A DNA stretch of 6,734 nt, from positions 1-6,734 of the forward strand of contig CASFFJ010000031.1 of the NCBI GenBank assembly GCA_949293915.1. The letters run 5' to 3'. Below, one piece after another: positions 5,168 through 6,734 of this stretch. A program made the position numbers and the translations under genes. The notes beneath the pieces are model-generated. The model worked only from the letters and a program-made list of their open reading frames with translations, was not told the origin of the DNA and searched no databases. Positions within the stretch are counted from its first letter, which is position 1, and every line of letters starts with the position of its first letter. Origin of the DNA: an uncultured Christensenella sp. (GTDB lineage: Bacteria > Bacillota > Clostridia > Christensenellales > UBA1242).

Positions 5168-5986
5168 ATGATAATTGATACTGGTGCAGTAGATAGTTCG
5201 GTTACTTTTACCAATTATATAGATGATTATGTGCTTGCCAGAAACAATGATAACAATATTGATTATTTAGTGCTAAGTCATTCAGATAATGATCATACAG
5301 GTGGCGCATTACGTTTATTGAAAAATTATAATATTGACACAATTTATATTCCAAACGTTGATGGAGATGCAAATAATTATTTAGATGCTAAAGCATATTG
5401 GACAACTAATAATTATAATACCATTTATCATTCGGAAGAAATAATAATAACTGGTAAAGATTATAAAATTGAATTCTTTGGCCCATTGAGTGAAGATAAT
5501 ACTAACGATAATTGTCCAATTATAAAACTAAGTTATTTACAATATGATTTTTTGTTTACTGGCGATATATCGACTGAGATTGAATCCGAATTTGTTTCGG
5601 TGTATGGAGATGAATTAGATTGTGATGTATTAAAAGTCGCGCATCACGGCAGTAAGTATTCATCAAGTATGGAATTTTTGAGAATAGTAACGCCTAAAAT
5701 TTCTGTAATTTCGTGTGGTAAAAACTCATATGGGCACCCAACCGATATAGCGCTAAAGAATCTAAATTCTGTTAACTCAAAAATATTAAGGACAGACTTG
5801 GATGGCAACATACTTATATCGGCAAATGATTTAGGTATGTTTTATGTTACAGATGATTATATGATTACTAATATCATTGATTATAATGTTTATTTATTAG
5901 TAATAGATGTTTTATTATTGGTTGAATTGGTAATAGTTATAGTGAAATACAAAAAAACGAATAATTATAGTATACATATAAAATAG
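5168..5986 (+). CDS. ComEC-like metallo-beta-lactamase-fold hydrolase, open 3' portion
   Basis: This is the open part that can start at an ATG (272 residues). The domain really begins upstream, at VHFVSVGQGDAIAI (5105-5146), in the same frame but without a start codon. Motifs here, numbered from 5168: IIDTG (2-6), the metal site SHSDNDHTGG (37-46), FTGDI (130-134), VAHHGSKYSS (157-166) and GHPTD (189-193). These are the full set seen in the metallo-beta-lactamase domain of the DNA-uptake protein ComEC and in free-standing relatives, so metal binding and a phosphodiesterase or nuclease-type activity are plausible. No competence channel is encoded nearby. A second hydrophobic helix (about 241-259) followed by KYKK ends the protein. 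With the N-terminal helix of the split 5' part, the catalytic domain would lie outside the membrane between two anchors. As it stands, a product from 5168 would lack the first beta-strand. Confidence 0.8.
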   Translation: MIIDTGAVDSSVTFTNYIDDYVLARNNDNNIDYLVLSHSDNDHTGGALRLLKNYNIDTIYIPNVDGDANNYLDAKAYWTTNNYNTIYHSEEIIITGKDYKIEFFGPLSEDNTNDNCPIIKLSYLQYDFLFTGDISTEIESEFVSVYGDELDCDVLKVAHHGSKYSSSMEFLRIVTPKISVISCGKNSYGHPTDIALKNLNSVNSKILRTDLDGNILISANDLGMFYVTDDYMITNIIDYNVYLLVIDVLLLVELVIVIVKYKKTNNYSIHIK

Positions 5987-6033
5987 TTGTTTTTAACTAA
6001 AAAATTTGCTAAACTAAATTTCAACAAGGAGGG
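5987..6033 (+). promoter_or_regulatory. Possible extended -10 promoter and strong Shine-Dalgarno for the kinase-like gene
   Basis: TGCTAAACT (6007-6015) is an extended -10 with TAAACT, and TTGTTT (5987-5992) lies 17 bp upstream of the hexamer, matching the first three bases of the -35. Transcription would begin near 6022. AAGGAGGG (6026-6033), a perfect Shine-Dalgarno sequence, precedes the ATG at 6038 and decides this start over a TTG at 5987. There is no terminator between 5986 and here, so read-through from upstream is also possible. Confidence 0.55.
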
Positions 6034-6037
6034 TAAT

Positions 6038-6460
6038 ATGAAAACAAATATAGTGTTATTAGGTTTTGATTTATCCTATTTAAATATTTTTGCTACAAAA
6101 CTTGCAAAAACACTTGATTTTAGTTTTGTAGATGCTAATAAATTAAACGAAGTAAATTTGTTGAATAATATAGATATTCCATTGGCATTAGATACTGTAT
6201 ATAGTGAAAATAAAGAGTCTTCTCTATTAAATGAATTGTCAAATAAAGAAAAAGTGGTTATAAGTCTGCCGGTTGATATGTTTATCGCAAATGATAATTA
6301 TAAGATGTTTAAAAACTCTTTTATAATTTTTTTAAAAAATAAGCAAAAAGATAATGATTTAATTAAAAATATTGAACAATTTTTAGAAAAAAAAGTTAAT
6401 TTGGTTTTAAATCAAGAAAATATTAAGTTTAATGAACTGATTGCTGAGATTAAGGAGTGA
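6038..6460 (+). CDS. Shikimate-kinase-like protein lacking the P-loop
   Basis: This encodes 140 residues; the start is set by AAGGAGGG at 6026-6033. The whole chain lines up by eye with shikimate kinase. NIVLLGF (4-10) opens like 'NIvLiGfmGsGKtt', LAKTLDFSFVDAN (22-34) matches 'LAkxLgxxFxDxD', KVVISLP (72-78) matches the 'vVisxGGG' strand, FIIFLKNK (95-102) matches 'vVyLxxx', and the end resembles the C-terminal helix. But the Walker A GxxGxGK[ST] is replaced by GFDLSYLNI (9-17) with no lysine, the GGG substrate loop reads LPVD, and the arginine-bearing lid seems shortened (about 140 against roughly 165-175 residues). ATP-dependent phosphorylation is thus unlikely; a binding or regulatory role, or a decaying paralog, is possible. 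The homology is my own alignment by eye. Transketolase starts 2 nt downstream, so they share a transcript. Confidence 0.85.
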   Translation: MKTNIVLLGFDLSYLNIFATKLAKTLDFSFVDANKLNEVNLLNNIDIPLALDTVYSENKESSLLNELSNKEKVVISLPVDMFIANDNYKMFKNSFIIFLKNKQKDNDLIKNIEQFLEKKVNLVLNQENIKFNELIAEIKE

Positions 6461-6462
6461 TT

Positions 6463-6734
6463 ATGGATGAAAAACAAGTTGCTGATGAATTAAAACTTTT
6501 AGCGCTGGAGACGATTTCAAACGCAGGTAGTGGACATTCTGGCGTAGTGATGTCCAGCGGAGATATTTTATATACTTTGTACACTAGGCATTTATTGACT
6601 GATGCTAGTGATGATATGCTTCGTGACAGATTTGTTATGAGTAATGGTCATGGCTCGGCATTGCTTTATTCAATGCTTGCTGGTTTTGGTTATATTGATA
6701 TTGCAGAGTTGAAAGGGTTTAGACAATATGGACA
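6463..6734 (+). CDS. tkt: Transketolase, N-terminal part (3' cut by window edge)
   Basis: The ATG at 6463 follows the upstream stop by 2 nt and has AAGGAG at 6452-6457. The 90 visible residues are the start of the thiamine-diphosphate-binding domain of transketolase, which moves two-carbon units between sugar phosphates in the pentose phosphate pathway. NAGSGHSG (20-27) corresponds to the 'aNSGHPG' motif, with serine in place of the usual proline after H25. DRFVMSNGHGSALLYSML (55-72) is the second hallmark, with H63 in the position of the conserved 'GHGS' histidine. LKGFRQYG (83-90) matches 'LxxFRQxg'. The segment between the two motifs is shorter than in E. coli-type enzymes. The gene leaves the window, so I cannot tell a full-length enzyme from the split N-terminal/C-terminal form some bacteria have. 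It is probably co-expressed with the kinase-like gene; transketolase also makes erythrose-4-phosphate, a shikimate pathway precursor. Confidence 0.93.
   Translation, partial: MDEKQVADELKLLALETISNAGSGHSGVVMSSGDILYTLYTRHLLTDASDDMLRDRFVMSNGHGSALLYSMLAGFGYIDIAELKGFRQYG

Larger units (their letters stand above)
4953..5986 (+). pseudogene. Frameshifted membrane-anchored ComEC-like metallo-beta-lactamase gene (full extent)
   Basis: Read from the ATG at 4953, frame one gives MVKSSRKRIIFIIVLC and a hydrophobic helix (about 9-28), then an outward-facing segment to F50, where TAG at 5103-5105 stops it. The metallo-beta-lactamase frame is open only from 5099, because TAA at 5096-5098 closes it upstream. 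The two frames are both open only at the T5 run 5099-5103. One extra T there, or a -1 slip of tRNA-Phe on TTT before the TAG, would give the same 344-residue protein, running ...ARDNF-LVHFVSVGQGD. The second frame has no ATG, GTG or TTG before 5168, which is already inside the conserved domain, so the parts belong to one gene. It follows the patatin stop by 1 nt with no clear ribosome binding site, suggesting translational coupling. It could be a real lesion, an assembly error or recoding. Confidence 0.75.

Noticed and set aside
5987..6037. TTG start for the kinase-like gene
   Set aside because: The ATG at 6038 has a perfect AAGGAGG at the right distance, and the extension is not family-like.

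Overview
The window is very AT-rich (visibly around 70% A+T), uses standard bacterial stop codons, and has good AAGGAG-type ribosome binding sites and consensus TATAAT -10 boxes. Together with the gene families this suggests a low-GC Bacillota-type bacterium, perhaps an uncultured host-associated Clostridia or related lineage; the taxonomy is inference only. I see no CRISPR array, tRNA, rRNA, insertion sequence or phage gene.

Layout. (1) 1-204 is the 3' end of a plus-strand gene whose tail resembles a beta-propeller-like repeat blade. It ends at a hairpin terminator (213-244) that is built to work in both directions. (2) A minus-strand gene (1133-372) encodes a 253-residue protein with a faint, apparently active-site-poor CYTH-like signature. 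(3) A divergent plus-strand gene (1224-2561) encodes an RsmF/YebU-type rRNA m5C methyltransferase; its ATG lies 6 nt after a TATAAT box, so its mRNA is probably leaderless. (4) Five perfect copies of a 10-bp A8TC unit, continuing into further A-tracts at about 10-bp spacing, run straight into the promoter of an unrecognised 409-residue membrane-anchored, acidic, coiled-coil protein (2744-3973), which ends at a strong terminator. (5) A patatin-like lipase (4118-4951), again with TATAAT-N6-ATG architecture, is followed after 1 nt by a ComEC-like metallo-beta-lactamase gene (4953-5986). That gene is split by a -1 frameshift in a T5 run. (6) A shikimate-kinase-like protein without a P-loop (6038-6460) is followed 2 nt later by the 5' end of a transketolase gene (6463 to the window edge).

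How the genes may work together. The patatin and the membrane-tethered metallo-hydrolase look like one transcription unit, one acting on lipids and the other likely facing outwards. The kinase-like protein and transketolase form a second tight pair. The methyltransferase and the coiled-coil protein each have their own promoter. No window-wide multi-gene system is evident. The items most worth a second look are the T5 frameshift, the phased A-tract promoter, the repeated leaderless promoter geometry, and two proteins (CYTH-like and kinase-like) that seem to keep a fold but to have lost catalytic signatures.
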